From the NCBI GenBank assembly GCA_016745035.1, contig JADGDE010000001.1:534507-598506 (forward strand): DNA of 64,000 bases. Reading direction: 5' to 3'. Every line of letters starts with the position of its first letter. Position 1 is the stretch's first letter. This document shows positions 45,913 through 55,745 of this stretch, piece by piece. The stretch is from Thiotrichales bacterium. GTDB lineage: Bacteria > Pseudomonadota > Gammaproteobacteria > Beggiatoales > Beggiatoaceae. Under the pieces are notes generated by a model. That model searched no databases. It saw nothing but the letters and a program-made list of their open reading frames with translations, and was not told the DNA's origin. The position numbers and the translations under genes were made by a program.

Positions 45913-48651
45913 ATGTCATCACTTCCCCTAAAAGTCCTTAGAAACCGCGCCCACCAATTTACCCAAGAATGGCAAGACGAAAGCCGCGAACATGCCGAGG
46001 CGAAAAGCTTTTGGGATGATTTTTTCCATATTTTCGACATCAACCGCCGCCGTGTTGCCAGCTTCGAGACGGCGGTTAAAAAACACGGCAAACGCCAAGG
46101 CTTTATTGACTTGTTTTGGCCGGGCAAACTCATCATTGAACACAAATCCAAAGGCAAAGACCTCGATAAGGCTTATGCTCAAGCTACCGAATATTTTGAG
46201 GGCATTAAAGCACAAGATTTGCCGCGCTATGTCTTGGTTTCTGATTTTGCCCGTTTTCGTCTCTATGATTTAGATCTCAAAACCCAACACAATTTTAATC
46301 TCCGTGAATTGCCTGATAATTTACATGTGTTTAGTTTCATCCATGCAGACGAACAAGGGCAATATTTCCAAGAATATGAACTCAATATCAAAGCCGCTGA
46401 ACTCTTGGGCAAACTACACGATGCGCTAGAAACCAGCGGCTACAGCGGACACGCGCTGGAAGTGTTCTTGATGCGGGTGTTGTTTTGCTTGTTTGCCGAG
46501 GACACGGGAATTTTTGACAAGGATATTTTTATCCATTATCTGCAAAAGTTCACCGCCGAGCATGGCATGGACACCGACATGCATTTGCAGAAAATTTTCC
46601 AAGTCCTCGATACGCCAGAGAATCAGCGCAATAAAAACTTGAGCGATGAATTAAACCAATTCCCCTACGTCAACGGGCATTTGTTTACCGAGCGCCTTGA
46701 TATGCCCAGCTTCGATGAAGCCATGCGCGAGCAGCTTATCGAGTGTGCGCATTTTGATTGGGCGGATATTTCCCCGGCGATTTTTGGCTCGTTGTTCCAG
46801 TCGATTATGAACAAGCAAGCGCGGCGTAACCTTGGTGCGCATTACACCTCGGAGGAAAATATTCTCAAGGTGATAGAGCCTTTATTTTTACAAACGCTGT
46901 GGGATGAATTTAACAAAATCAAAAAAATGCGTCGGGGTAAACAAGCGCGTTTAATCGCCTTTCAGCAAAAACTCTCCGATTTACATTTTCTCGACCCCGC
47001 CTGTGGTTGTGGCAATTTTTTGATTATTACCTATCGGGAAATTCGGCGCTTAGAATTGGCGGTGCTAAGCGAACAACACCGCAAAGACAAGCAGCATTTG
47101 CAACTCGATATTGAGCCGCTGATTAGCTTGGCACAGTTTCACGGTATCGAAATCGAAGAGTGGCCGAGCCGTATTGCCGAGGTCGCTATGTGGCTAACCC
47201 AGCATCAAATGAACCGCGAGTTTGCGCAAACCTTTGGACGCGAGCCGGATTTGTTACCGCTGAAAACGGCGGCGGATATTCATAATGATAATGCGCTGGC
47301 TTTGGATTGGGCGGCGGTGGTGGCGCTGGACGAGCTGGATTATATTTTTGGTAATCCGCCGTTTTTGGGGAATAATTATCGTAATTCAGCCCAAAACCAA
47401 GACATGGATACGCTTTTCCAAGGGCTTAAAAACTATAAAAGCCTCGATTTTGTTTCTTGCTGGTTTTATAAAGCCGCTCAATTGATCGAAAACAGAGCTA
47501 TCCAAGTCGGTTTTGTCTCTACCAATTCCATCAGCCAAGGCGAGCAGGTGGCGACTTTGTGGCAGCCTTTGCTAGATTTAGGGGTCAAAATTACCTTTGC
47601 GCACCGGACTTTTGCATGGCAATCGGAGGCAAAGGGCAAGGCGGCGGTGCATGTGGTGATTGTTGGCTTTGGACATAGGGATAACATCCCTTCAAGGGAT
47701 GTTATCCTTTTTGACTATCCTGATATTAAAGCTAAACCTGAACCTGTCAAAGCTAAACGCATCAATCCTTATTTGCAGGATGCACCAGATGTGGTAGTTG
47801 GGGTGCGAATGCGCCCACTTGGCAAAGTTTCTAAAATGATTCGAGGAAGTGAACCAGCAGATGGAGGAAATCTTTTATTATCCCAAGAAGAGAAAAATAA
47901 ACTAATAGAAAAAGAACCGCTAAGTGAAAAATGGTTAAAGCCTTTTTTAGGGGCACGAGAATTTATTAATGCCAAAGAACGTTGGTGCTTATGGTTAATC
48001 AATATACAACCAAAAGAATTAAGAAAATTACCCGAAATCTTAAAGCGGGTTCAAAAAGTTAAAGAAATGCGCCTTGCTAGTAAAAAAATTGCTACACAAA
48101 AGAAGGCATTGACTCCAACTTTATTTAAGGAAATACGACAACCACAAAATGGAACATATATTCTCATTCCCCGTCATACGTCTGAGAGTAGAGAATATAT
48201 TCCCATGGGTTTTTTTAATATTGACACCATTAGTTCTGATGCTAATCAAATAATCCCTGATGCAAAGCTGTATGAATTTGGTATTTTAGAATCCAAAATG
48301 CACATGGCATGGATGCGAGCCGTAGCAGGACGTTTAAAAAGTGATTATCGTTATTCTTCAATAGTCTACAACAACTTCCCTTGGCCAGCTCCCAATCCAA
48401 AACAAAAAGCCGCGATAGAAAAAGCCGCACAAGCGGTATTGGATGCACGCGAAAACCACCCCGATAGCTCCCTAGCTGATTTATACGACCCGCTCACTAT
48501 GCCCTTGGATTTACGCAAAGCCCATCAACAACTCGATAAAGCCGTCGATAACAGCTACAAAACCAAATTATTTAAGGCAAGTTTTAAGCAAGACAGCGAA
48601 CGGCTGGCGTTTTTATTCGAGCGTTATCAACAACTCAGCAACGCGGACTAA
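45913..48651 (+). CDS. MmeI-type (type IIL) restriction-modification enzyme
   Basis: 912 residues similar throughout to MmeI. The nuclease domain has Asp66-x9-Glu76-x-Lys78 (DLFWPGKLIIEHK), matching the MmeI Asp70/Glu80/Lys82 triad. A helical linker follows, then a gamma-class adenine methyltransferase with DPACGCGNF (about 361-369) and GNPPF (about 480-484), a target-recognition region (about 600-810) and a C-terminal helical domain. Such enzymes cut about 20 bases from the site and methylate one adenine strand for protection, so a separate methylase is not needed. The recognition sequence cannot be read from the protein. The middle third of the recognition region is more AT-rich than the rest, as expected for an exchangeable part. 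Confidence 0.92.
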   Translation: MSSLPLKVLRNRAHQFTQEWQDESREHAEAKSFWDDFFHIFDINRRRVASFETAVKKHGKRQGFIDLFWPGKLIIEHKSKGKDLDKAYAQATEYFEGIKAQDLPRYVLVSDFARFRLYDLDLKTQHNFNLRELPDNLHVFSFIHADEQGQYFQEYELNIKAAELLGKLHDALETSGYSGHALEVFLMRVLFCLFAEDTGIFDKDIFIHYLQKFTAEHGMDTDMHLQKIFQVLDTPENQRNKNLSDELNQFPYVNGHLFTERLDMPSFDEAMREQLIECAHFDWADISPAIFGSLFQSIMNKQARRNLGAHYTSEENILKVIEPLFLQTLWDEFNKIKKMRRGKQARLIAFQQKLSDLHFLDPACGCGNFLIITYREIRRLELAVLSEQHRKDKQHLQLDIEPLISLAQFHGIEIEEWPSRIAEVAMWLTQHQMNREFAQTFGREPDLLPLKTAADIHNDNALALDWAAVVALDELDYIFGNPPFLGNNYRNSAQNQDMDTLFQGLKNYKSLDFVSCWFYKAAQLIENRAIQVGFVSTNSISQGEQVATLWQPLLDLGVKITFAHRTFAWQSEAKGKAAVHVVIVGFGHRDNIPSRDVILFDYPDIKAKPEPVKAKRINPYLQDAPDVVVGVRMRPLGKVSKMIRGSEPADGGNLLLSQEEKNKLIEKEPLSEKWLKPFLGAREFINAKERWCLWLINIQPKELRKLPEILKRVQKVKEMRLASKKIATQKKALTPTLFKEIRQPQNGTYILIPRHTSESREYIPMGFFNIDTISSDANQIIPDAKLYEFGILESKMHMAWMRAVAGRLKSDYRYSSIVYNNFPWPAPNPKQKAAIEKAAQAVLDARENHPDSSLADLYDPLTMPLDLRKAHQQLDKAVDNSYKTKLFKASFKQDSERLAFLFERYQQLSNAD

Positions 48652-48762
48652 AAAGACCAATGTGGCTTTAACTGGGTGGAATGAAAGTCTCACCCGCATA
48701 AAAAATTAAACATATAAACCATATCAAAATATTATTTCATCACCCCATTAAGGAGTTTCATA

Positions 48763-49407
48763 ATGGAAAATACTGTAAATCACTTAGCTCAATATGTATT
48801 AATCTCTGCACTATTTGGACACACTGCACTGGCAGCTTCAACGCCCGTTTTTATTAATGAAATTCACTATGACAATATAGGCGCAGATGTGGGGGAAAAG
48901 GTCGAAATCGCCGCACCGGCGGGGACAAATTTAACCGATTGGCAAATCGTTTTTTATAATGGCAATAATCAATCGGTGTATAAAACGAAAATCTTAAGCG
49001 CGGTCATTGCTGATGCGGGCAATGGTTTTGGTGTACTGAGCATTGCCCACGCTGGCATACAAAATGGCGCACCCGATGGGCTTGCCCTAGTTAATAAGCA
49101 GAATCAGGTTATACAATTTCTTAGCTATGAGGGCATTATCACCGCTGAAGATGGCCCCGCCCTTGGCATGACCAGTACAGATATTGCCGTCACCGAATCC
49201 AATACCGCCACCGAGCTTGGGCATTCATTGCAACTCATCGGCAATGGCTCGGTCTATGAGGACTTTACATGGAATGCAGCGACATCCGCCACATTTGGGC
49301 AAATAAATATAGGGCAAATATTTTCCGCACCAGTTAAGGCTAGTGCGTATTTTAATCAAGATGATACAGCACAGGTGCTCATTCAAGCCATTAGCATTGA
49401 GCAATGA
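48763..49407 (+). CDS. exported lamin-tail (LTD) domain protein
   Basis: 214 residues. A probable signal peptide (about 1-26, ending ALAA) is followed by a lamin-tail domain: INEIHYDNIGADVGEKVEIAAPAG in parts, DWQIVFYNGNNQSVY, DGLALVNKQNQVIQFLSYEG and HSLQLIGNGSVYEDFTW (about 29-180). In many bacteria this domain precedes an extracellular nuclease or phosphatase domain; here nothing follows it. It is probably surface-attached or secreted. The ribosome site AAGGAG lies before the ATG. Confidence 0.75.
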   Translation: MENTVNHLAQYVLISALFGHTALAASTPVFINEIHYDNIGADVGEKVEIAAPAGTNLTDWQIVFYNGNNQSVYKTKILSAVIADAGNGFGVLSIAHAGIQNGAPDGLALVNKQNQVIQFLSYEGIITAEDGPALGMTSTDIAVTESNTATELGHSLQLIGNGSVYEDFTWNAATSATFGQINIGQIFSAPVKASAYFNQDDTAQVLIQAISIEQ

Positions 49408-49445
49408 CTGTACTTGAGCAAAACGGTGTAAGAATAGAAAAACGC

Positions 49446-51449
49446 TTAGAGTTTAAACGTGGCGATGGCTTGCTTAAGTTGTTTGGCTTGCTCTGATAAA
49501 GCCACGGTGGTGCTTGCCATTTCTTCAGATGCACCCGCATTGGCTTGTGTGACTTGTCCCAGTTGTAACAAGGCTTGATTGACTTGTGCCGCACCTGCGG
49601 CTTGTTCGGTGCTGGAAATGGATATATTTTCTATTAATTCGGCTGTTTCGGTAAAGCTTACCAGCAGTTGCTGCATAAATTCGCCGGTATTTGTGCCTTG
49701 ACTCATGCTGCTGTGAGAGAGTTTGCTGATTTCTTTGGCTGCAATTTGACTGTCTTCTGCCAGTTTTCGTACTTCAACGGCGACCACCGCAAAGCCTTTG
49801 CCATGATCGCCTGCTCTTGCGGCTTCAATCGCGGCATTTAAGGCTAATAAATTAATCCGTTGGGAAATTTCTTCAACAATAGTAATTTTGCCAACAATAT
49901 TCTTTAGAGCTAATAAAGTTTGCTCAACCGCTGCTTGCCCTTTTTGAGCGTCGTTCGTTACTTGAGAAATCCATTTTTCAGTTTTTTGGGCGCTTTCCAT
50001 ATTTTGCTGAGTATTAGCGGTGAGTTGTTCCATTGATGCAGTGCTTTCCTCCAAAGAGGCAGCTTGTTCGGTTGCGCCTTGGGACAAGCTTTGAGCGGCT
50101 GAGCTGATTTCTGCACCACCGCGCGCCACCGCATCTGATATATTGAGCGAATTGCCCACAACTTGGCGCAGCTGCACGACCATATTGGCTAAGGCATGGA
50201 GAATCCCGGTATTTTTATCGGCAAATTCAATATCGAGTCTACCATCAGCCACTTGTTGCGCTATTTTGGCAATTTCAGCAGGTTCTCCACCCACTTGTTT
50301 CAATACATTTAAGACAATATAACTACCGATACTGATAGCAAAAATAAGGGCAAGCACCACGGCAGTCTGAATGGTTATTTTGGTGGTATTTGCCGCTTGT
50401 TGGTTGTTTTGTTGGCGTATTTCCATCAATGCTTGTTCTGTTTTAATGAATTGCCCCATCAGTGAGCGAAATTCATCAAAAAAGATTTTTCCTTTGGCTT
50501 GTGTCACTAATTCTGCCATATCATCCATATTTTTAGCATCGCCTATTTTGTAGCGTAGCGCTATCATCGGTTCGATGATTTTTTGTTGCCATTCGGAGAT
50601 GTTATCCTCGATAGCTTCTAGTCGTTTTGCTTGTTCTGGGGTATCACTAACGATCTTTTTTAACCCTTTTATGTCATTAAAAAAACGTTGTGCCCCTGAG
50701 CGGTAGGGTTCTAAAAAACTATCGTCGCCAGCGAGTAAGTAGCCACGCATCCCAGTTTCCATATCTAGCGCATGAAGAAAAATGGTTTGTGCTTGTTTAA
50801 TCACACTAAAACTATGTTGAGTCCATTGTCTATTTTTTTGTAGACGTTTTAATAATTCGTTTTGTGTTCCCGATGGCTGGTCAAGCAAGCCCTGTTCTGC
50901 TTCTATTCTTTCTTGTTCATGTTGTTTTAATAAACGCTGTTCTGTATCAATAAACGTCGCTATTTGTTGCCGAAATTTATCAAAGTATTGTTTGCCACGT
51001 GCCTGTTTAACTAAATCCGATATATCGTTCATGGTTTCGGCATCTCCAATTTCACGGCGTAATTGCAGCATACCTATCACCACTTGCTGTTGCCAAGCTT
51101 GTAATATTTCATGCACTTTCGTTAAGCGTTTAACCTGTTCCGGGTTATCATCCACGGTTTTTTGTAAGGCTTGAATATAACTAAAGGCTTTTTTCTCTCC
51201 TTCTTGATAAGGCGTTAAAAATTCATCTTTACCCGTGAGTAAATAGCCGCGCACCCCTGTTTGCATATCGACGGCACTGCTGACAATTTCATTGGCTTGT
51301 TCGAGTACAAAATGGGTGTGTTCTACCCATTTGTTGGTAGTAAAAATCGCATTTATATTGACGATGCTAATGACGGCTATGCCCACTAAAAACAGTAATG
51401 GGATAGCGATCGCCGTGGTCACTTTGCTTTTTAAGCTAAAAAAGTCCAT
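49446..51449 (-). CDS. methyl-accepting chemotaxis protein with tandem CHASE3-like domains
   Basis: 667 residues from the ATG at 51449, chosen for its GAGAGGA ribosome site and immediate membrane helix; the frame stays open a further 32 codons. After TM1 (about 12-32), two homologous sensor domains follow (about 38-190 and 200-345), each with MxTGxRGYLLxGxDxFLxPY and GDAxxMxD. TM2 is at about 350-375, then a HAMP-like region. The signalling domain tip has [21 protein letters not shown] and [15 protein letters not shown]. It should control CheA. No other che gene is in the window. Confidence 0.88.
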   Translation of the reverse strand: MDFFSLKSKVTTAIAIPLLFLVGIAVISIVNINAIFTTNKWVEHTHFVLEQANEIVSSAVDMQTGVRGYLLTGKDEFLTPYQEGEKKAFSYIQALQKTVDDNPEQVKRLTKVHEILQAWQQQVVIGMLQLRREIGDAETMNDISDLVKQARGKQYFDKFRQQIATFIDTEQRLLKQHEQERIEAEQGLLDQPSGTQNELLKRLQKNRQWTQHSFSVIKQAQTIFLHALDMETGMRGYLLAGDDSFLEPYRSGAQRFFNDIKGLKKIVSDTPEQAKRLEAIEDNISEWQQKIIEPMIALRYKIGDAKNMDDMAELVTQAKGKIFFDEFRSLMGQFIKTEQALMEIRQQNNQQAANTTKITIQTAVVLALIFAISIGSYIVLNVLKQVGGEPAEIAKIAQQVADGRLDIEFADKNTGILHALANMVVQLRQVVGNSLNISDAVARGGAEISSAAQSLSQGATEQAASLEESTASMEQLTANTQQNMESAQKTEKWISQVTNDAQKGQAAVEQTLLALKNIVGKITIVEEISQRINLLALNAAIEAARAGDHGKGFAVVAVEVRKLAEDSQIAAKEISKLSHSSMSQGTNTGEFMQQLLVSFTETAELIENISISSTEQAAGAAQVNQALLQLGQVTQANAGASEEMASTTVALSEQAKQLKQAIATFKL

Positions 51450-51669
51450 ACCGTCCTCTCTAAAGTAGTTGATTTTGAAGTGAGAAAATTCAGACCGAAT
51501 TGGGGTCATTCTATAATAATTAATCTGAGTTAGATACAGTCTCACTGGGCACTAATCCAGAAAAAATCAATAGTGATAAGGATGCAACTTATAACCTCAA
51601 TCAAACGCCGTCTTAGCTGTATTTCTTGCATTTAACGTTCATTGAATACCGCAAGCTGGCATAGATTTT

Positions 51670-51691
51670 ATATTAGACAAAGCTAATATAC
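51670..51691. promoter_or_regulatory. inverted repeat upstream of the SulP gene
   Basis: TATATTAG-ACAAAG-CTAATATA, a perfect 8-bp inverted repeat 60 bases before the start codon, in the divergent region shared with the chemoreceptor gene. It could be an operator or a DNA-binding-protein site. No ribosome site precedes the SulP ATG. Confidence 0.4.
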
Positions 51692-51750
51692 TTTCGTTAG
51701 AATAGCCGGCTTTCCCCATTCCCCCGCTTTTATCTCGGATTGTATAGTTT

Positions 51751-53277
51751 ATGTTTGATTTGGTTTCTACGCACAAGAACGTCAAAGACGATCTGCTCTC
51801 AGGGCTGACCGTTGCACTGGCTCTGGTTCCCGAGGCAGTGGCTTTTGCTTTTGTAGCAGGGGTTAATCCCTTAGTTGGCTTATATGCCGCTTTTATGGTC
51901 GGGCTAATTACGGCAGTTATCGGTGGCCGCCCGGGGATGATTTCCGGGGCAACGGGTGCGCTGGCGGTGGTGATGGTGGACTTGGTTGCCTCGCACGGGG
52001 TGGAGTATTTGTTTGCCACCGTGGTCTTGATGGGGATTATCCAAATTACGGCGGGGGTCTTGCGTTTGGGTAAGTTTATCCGCATGGTTCCGCATTCGGT
52101 GATGCTCGGCTTTGTTAATGGTCTTGCGATTGTGATTTTCTTAGCCCAGCTACAACATTTTCAAATTGACGGCGTTGATGGTATCAAGGAATGGATGACT
52201 GGTGAGCCTTTATATACCCTGCTATTTTTAGTTGCCTTGACCATGTTAATCATTCGCTATTTACCTCGTTTTACCACCGCTATTCCCTCGTCTTTAGCCG
52301 CTATTTTAGTTGTGACTGGGATTGTGATTGGACTGGGGCTGGATGTGCGCACCGTCGGTGATATTGCCTCTATCGCAGGTGGCCTGCCTGAATTCCATAT
52401 TCCTATGGTCGATTTAAGCTTAGAGACGCTGATTATTATCCTGCCTTATGCCTTTATTTTGGCGGCGATTGGTTTGATTGAATCGCTCTTAACCTTACAG
52501 TTGATTGACGAAATCACCGAAACCACCGGTAAAAGTAACCGCGAATGCGTCGGTCAAGGTGTTGCCAATGTCTGCACCGGTTTTTTTGGCGGTATGGGGG
52601 GTTGTGCCATGATTGGTCAAAGTATGATTAATATTAACTCAGGCGGTTTAGGGCGTTTATCTGGGATTTCAGCGGCTTTATTCTTACTCAGTTTTATTTT
52701 GTTTGCCTCCAGTTTTATCGAAATGATTCCACTTGCCGCCTTGATTGGGGTGATGTTTATTGTCGTTTTAGGCACGTTTGAATGGTCAAGTTTCCGCATT
52801 ATTTCCAAAATCCCCCGTGCCGATGCCTTTGTATTGATTTTGGTCTCTGGGGTGACGGTTGTTACCGATTTAGCGGTGGCTGTGGTCGTTGGTGTCATCG
52901 TCTCGGCCTTGGTGTTTGCATGGAACACGGCTAGCCAAATGAATGCGAAAACCTATAATAATGAGAATGGTAGCTTGGTTTATGAAATCCACGGCAGTCT
53001 TTTCTTTGGCTCTATCCAATGCTTTAACCGTTTATTTACCCCCCAAAACGATCCTGATGATGTCGTGATTGATTTTCGCTATACCCGTGTTTGTGATCAT
53101 TCCGGCTTAGAGGCAATTGATTCAATCGCCGAGCGTTATACCAAACAAGGAAAAACCTTACATTTGGTGCATTTAAGCCCTGAATGTAAAACCCTGTTAC
53201 ACAAAGCCGGAGATTTAGTCGAAGCCAATATCAGTGAAGACCCGCATTACCACGTCGCCACTGACCGCTTGACCTAA
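51751..53277 (+). CDS. SulP-family anion transporter with STAS domain
   Basis: 508 residues. Membrane segments run from about 15 to 395, with the family blocks [31 protein letters not shown] and [20 protein letters not shown], and a C-terminal STAS domain (about 410-505). SulP members move sulfate or bicarbonate in bacteria, with sodium or protons. In a sulfur oxidiser sulfate is one option, bicarbonate the other; the sequence does not decide. The gene ends two bases before the convergent tatD-family gene. Confidence 0.9.
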   Translation: MFDLVSTHKNVKDDLLSGLTVALALVPEAVAFAFVAGVNPLVGLYAAFMVGLITAVIGGRPGMISGATGALAVVMVDLVASHGVEYLFATVVLMGIIQITAGVLRLGKFIRMVPHSVMLGFVNGLAIVIFLAQLQHFQIDGVDGIKEWMTGEPLYTLLFLVALTMLIIRYLPRFTTAIPSSLAAILVVTGIVIGLGLDVRTVGDIASIAGGLPEFHIPMVDLSLETLIIILPYAFILAAIGLIESLLTLQLIDEITETTGKSNRECVGQGVANVCTGFFGGMGGCAMIGQSMININSGGLGRLSGISAALFLLSFILFASSFIEMIPLAALIGVMFIVVLGTFEWSSFRIISKIPRADAFVLILVSGVTVVTDLAVAVVVGVIVSALVFAWNTASQMNAKTYNNENGSLVYEIHGSLFFGSIQCFNRLFTPQNDPDDVVIDFRYTRVCDHSGLEAIDSIAERYTKQGKTLHLVHLSPECKTLLHKAGDLVEANISEDPHYHVATDRLT

Positions 53278-53279
53278 AC

Positions 53280-54077
53280 TTAAATCGGGGCTTGGGGCTG
53301 TAGCGGCTCCAAGCCAAACAACTGGCAACTGTTTTGATAAAATTGTGCGGCTAACTCGGCTCGGCTCTCGCTGCGCAATTGTGCGGCTGTCTCAAGCAGT
53401 AAATGTATTTGTGCTGGGTGGTTGATTTGTCCTTGATAGCCATGCAAAGGTTGGTCTGGGGCATCGGTTTCTAAAAGCCAAGCCGACAGAGGCAAATGTT
53501 GGAATAAGCTGCGCAAACGCTTAGCGCGGGGATAACTCATAGGTCCGCCCAAACCTAACTTAAATCCCAAACTTAAGGCGCGCTCGGCTTGTTGTAAGCT
53601 GCCAGAAAAACTGTGAATAACGCCCCGTATATTTGCCCGTTGAGCAATTGCCAATAACACCTCTTCAACGGCTTTGCGCGCATGAATAATCACCGGCAAC
53701 TGATAATGCTGAGCTAACTCTAATTGAGCAGCAAAATAATACTGTTGTTGTTTTTTATCTTGGCTATTGCTGACATAATCTAAACCACATTCCCCCACTG
53801 CAATGGCATCTTGCTCTAAAAAAGCACTTAAACTCTGTAAATCCTCTCGCTGATGTGTAAACATGGGATGCAAGGCATAGGCAGGATGCCAATGTTTTTG
53901 TTGTTGGCATAGGCGTTGAACTCGGGCAAAATTGGCTTGACCAATGGCAGGAATAATCAATTGTTCAACCCCGACAGCGCGGGCTTGTTGCCATAGTTGT
54001 TGGCGTTTGCCATCAAATTGGGGAAAATCAAAATGGCAATGGCTGTCAATCAGCGGATAGGTATTGATGTTATTCAC
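53280..54077 (-). CDS. TatD-family metal-dependent hydrolase
   Basis: 265 residues with the TatD metal sites: IDSHCHFDF at the N-terminus, GECGLDY, PVIIHARKA, GVIHSFSG and LLETDAPDQPLHG. The family includes DNases and proofreading D-aminoacyl hydrolases; the closest named relative seems YjjV. It is convergent with the SulP gene (2 bases apart) and divergent from radA. Confidence 0.88.
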   Translation of the reverse strand: MNNINTYPLIDSHCHFDFPQFDGKRQQLWQQARAVGVEQLIIPAIGQANFARVQRLCQQQKHWHPAYALHPMFTHQREDLQSLSAFLEQDAIAVGECGLDYVSNSQDKKQQQYYFAAQLELAQHYQLPVIIHARKAVEEVLLAIAQRANIRGVIHSFSGSLQQAERALSLGFKLGLGGPMSYPRAKRLRSLFQHLPLSAWLLETDAPDQPLHGYQGQINHPAQIHLLLETAAQLRSESRAELAAQFYQNSCQLFGLEPLQPQAPI

Positions 54078-54131
54078 GCGCGGTTTTCACCTCTGTAAAA
54101 AGACATAGCGTATTTTAGGGAAATATCTCTC

Positions 54132-55508
54132 ATGGCAAAAGCAAAAACCATTTATACCTGCCTCGAATGTGGTGCGACTTTTTTACAATGGTCGGGGCAA
54201 TGTCGAGACTGTCATGCATGGAATAGCCTTGAAGAGGGCATAGAAGAACCCAAACCCGCCGCTCCCACAGGCAATAACCAACGCCGAAGCGGTTATTCGG
54301 GCACTGAGGCACAAGTGTGCCAATTGGGCGAGGTACATGCCGAGGTCGAAACCCGCATCAGTACAGGCATCAGCGAACTTGACCGCGTGCTTGGCGATGG
54401 CTTGGTGACAGGCTCGGTGGTGCTTATCGGCGGCGATCCTGGGATTGGTAAATCGACTTTGCTCTTGCAAGCGCTGGCGAGCATGAGTGAGCAAGAAAAC
54501 CTCAACCCGCTCTATGTCACGGGTGAAGAATCACCACAACAAGTCAGCCTCCGCGCCCAGCGCCTCAATGTGAATGTCGATAATCTCAAACTCCTAACCG
54601 AAACCCAAGTCGAGCGCATCATTCACACCGCCCAGCGTTTTAAACCCCGCGTTTTAGTCATCGACTCAATTCAAACCATTTATACCGATATATTACAATC
54701 CGCCCCCGGCGCAGTGGCACAAGTGCGCGAGAGCACCGCGCAACTGGTGCGCTTTGCCAAACAATATCAAATCACGATTTTTTTGGTTGGGCATGTGACC
54801 AAGGAAGGCGCATTGGCAGGACCGCGGGTGCTTGAACATATGGTCGATACCGTGCTCTATTTTGAAGGCGATAGCAGCAGCCGTTATCGGGTGATTCGGG
54901 CAATCAAAAACCGTTTTGGTGCGGTCAATGAGCTAGGCGTGTTTGCCATGACCGAACAGGGCTTGCGCGAGATTAACAACCCCTCGGCGATTTTTCTCTC
55001 CCGCCATGAACAACAAGTCTCCGGTAGCGTCATCATGGTTACGCGCGAAGGCAGTCGCCCTTTATTGGTTGAAATGCAAGCACTGGTCGATGCCTCACAC
55101 ATGCCTAACCCCAGACGTGTGACGCTGGGGTTAGACCAAAACCGTTTATCCATGCTTCTGGCCGTATTACACCGCCACGGCGATGTGATTACCTATGATC
55201 AAGACGTGTTTGTTAATGTCGTCGGCGGTGTGCGTGTCAGTGAAACCGGGGCCGATTTGGCGGTGTTATTAGCGATTTTATCCAGCCTTCGCAATCAGCC
55301 TATCCCGCAAGATTTGGTCGTTTTTGGTGAGGTCGGACTCGCAGGTGAAATCCGTCCGGTGACCAATGGCGCAGAACGGCTACATGAAGCCGCAAAACAT
55401 GGGTTTAAGCAAGCGATTGTCGCCAAGCAAAATGCGCCAAAAACACCGATAGAAGGCTTGGAGGTGATTCCGGTGGTGCGTTTAGTCGATGCTTTGAGAG
55501 CATTATAA
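54132..55508 (+). CDS. radA: DNA repair protein RadA (Sms)
   Basis: 458 residues. The N-terminal C4 zinc finger (Cys10, Cys13, Cys24, Cys27), RecA-like ATPase with Walker A GDPGIGKS (101-108), the KNRFG motif (about 250-256) and a C-terminal Lon-like domain are all visible. RadA is a branch-migration helicase that assists RecA. The ATG lies behind a gap of 54 bases from the divergent tatD-family gene. A truncated mobile-element copy begins at its stop codon. Confidence 0.96.
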   Translation: MAKAKTIYTCLECGATFLQWSGQCRDCHAWNSLEEGIEEPKPAAPTGNNQRRSGYSGTEAQVCQLGEVHAEVETRISTGISELDRVLGDGLVTGSVVLIGGDPGIGKSTLLLQALASMSEQENLNPLYVTGEESPQQVSLRAQRLNVNVDNLKLLTETQVERIIHTAQRFKPRVLVIDSIQTIYTDILQSAPGAVAQVRESTAQLVRFAKQYQITIFLVGHVTKEGALAGPRVLEHMVDTVLYFEGDSSSRYRVIRAIKNRFGAVNELGVFAMTEQGLREINNPSAIFLSRHEQQVSGSVIMVTREGSRPLLVEMQALVDASHMPNPRRVTLGLDQNRLSMLLAVLHRHGDVITYDQDVFVNVVGGVRVSETGADLAVLLAILSSLRNQPIPQDLVVFGEVGLAGEIRPVTNGAERLHEAAKHGFKQAIVAKQNAPKTPIEGLEVIPVVRLVDALRAL

Positions 55509-55606
55509 GGCTTCAAAAAACCGCCATTGCTACACGGCTAAATACCGCTAGGCAAAAGGAAAATCAGCATGTTGTGATGCAAACTGACTTAGCGCCTAAC
55601 ATCAGT
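55509..55606. mobile_element. MITE-like element, 5'-truncated (copy 8)
   Basis: About 98 bp. The right end (CCTAACATCAGT followed by TA) is present, but the left end is gone; the copy begins at GGCTTCAAAAAACCGCC directly after the radA stop codon. It retains the CCGCCATTGCTACACGGC block. The deletion end coincides with the end of the radA gene. Confidence 0.65.
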
Positions 55607-55663
55607 TAAATACTTTTTTGGAACTAAAGCTAAAACAACTACATAACATTGACATCTACTTTT

Positions 55664-55686
55664 TATCAATAAACGCGTTATTGATA
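55664..55686. promoter_or_regulatory. palindromic operator candidate before the TonB receptor gene
   Basis: TATCAATAA-ACGCG-TTATTGATA, a perfect 9-bp inverted repeat, 60 bases before the start codon, next to a TTGACA word (55649-55654). Its position fits a repressor site for the TonB receptor and lipoprotein pair. It does not match a Fur box by eye. Confidence 0.5.
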
Positions 55687-55745
55687 TGGAGCATTTTTTG
55701 CGTTTGCGGTATATTTTATCCCAGCGCTTATTTTTATGGTGACCC

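Noticed and set aside
51639..52085. 148-codon minus-strand frame over the SulP gene start
   Set aside because: Antisense shadow of a clear SulP coding sequence with low-complexity Thr/Ala/Lys translation.
55649..55677. TTGACA as a -35 box for the TonB receptor gene
   Set aside because: No acceptable -10 box lies 16-18 bases downstream; the palindrome occupies that place.
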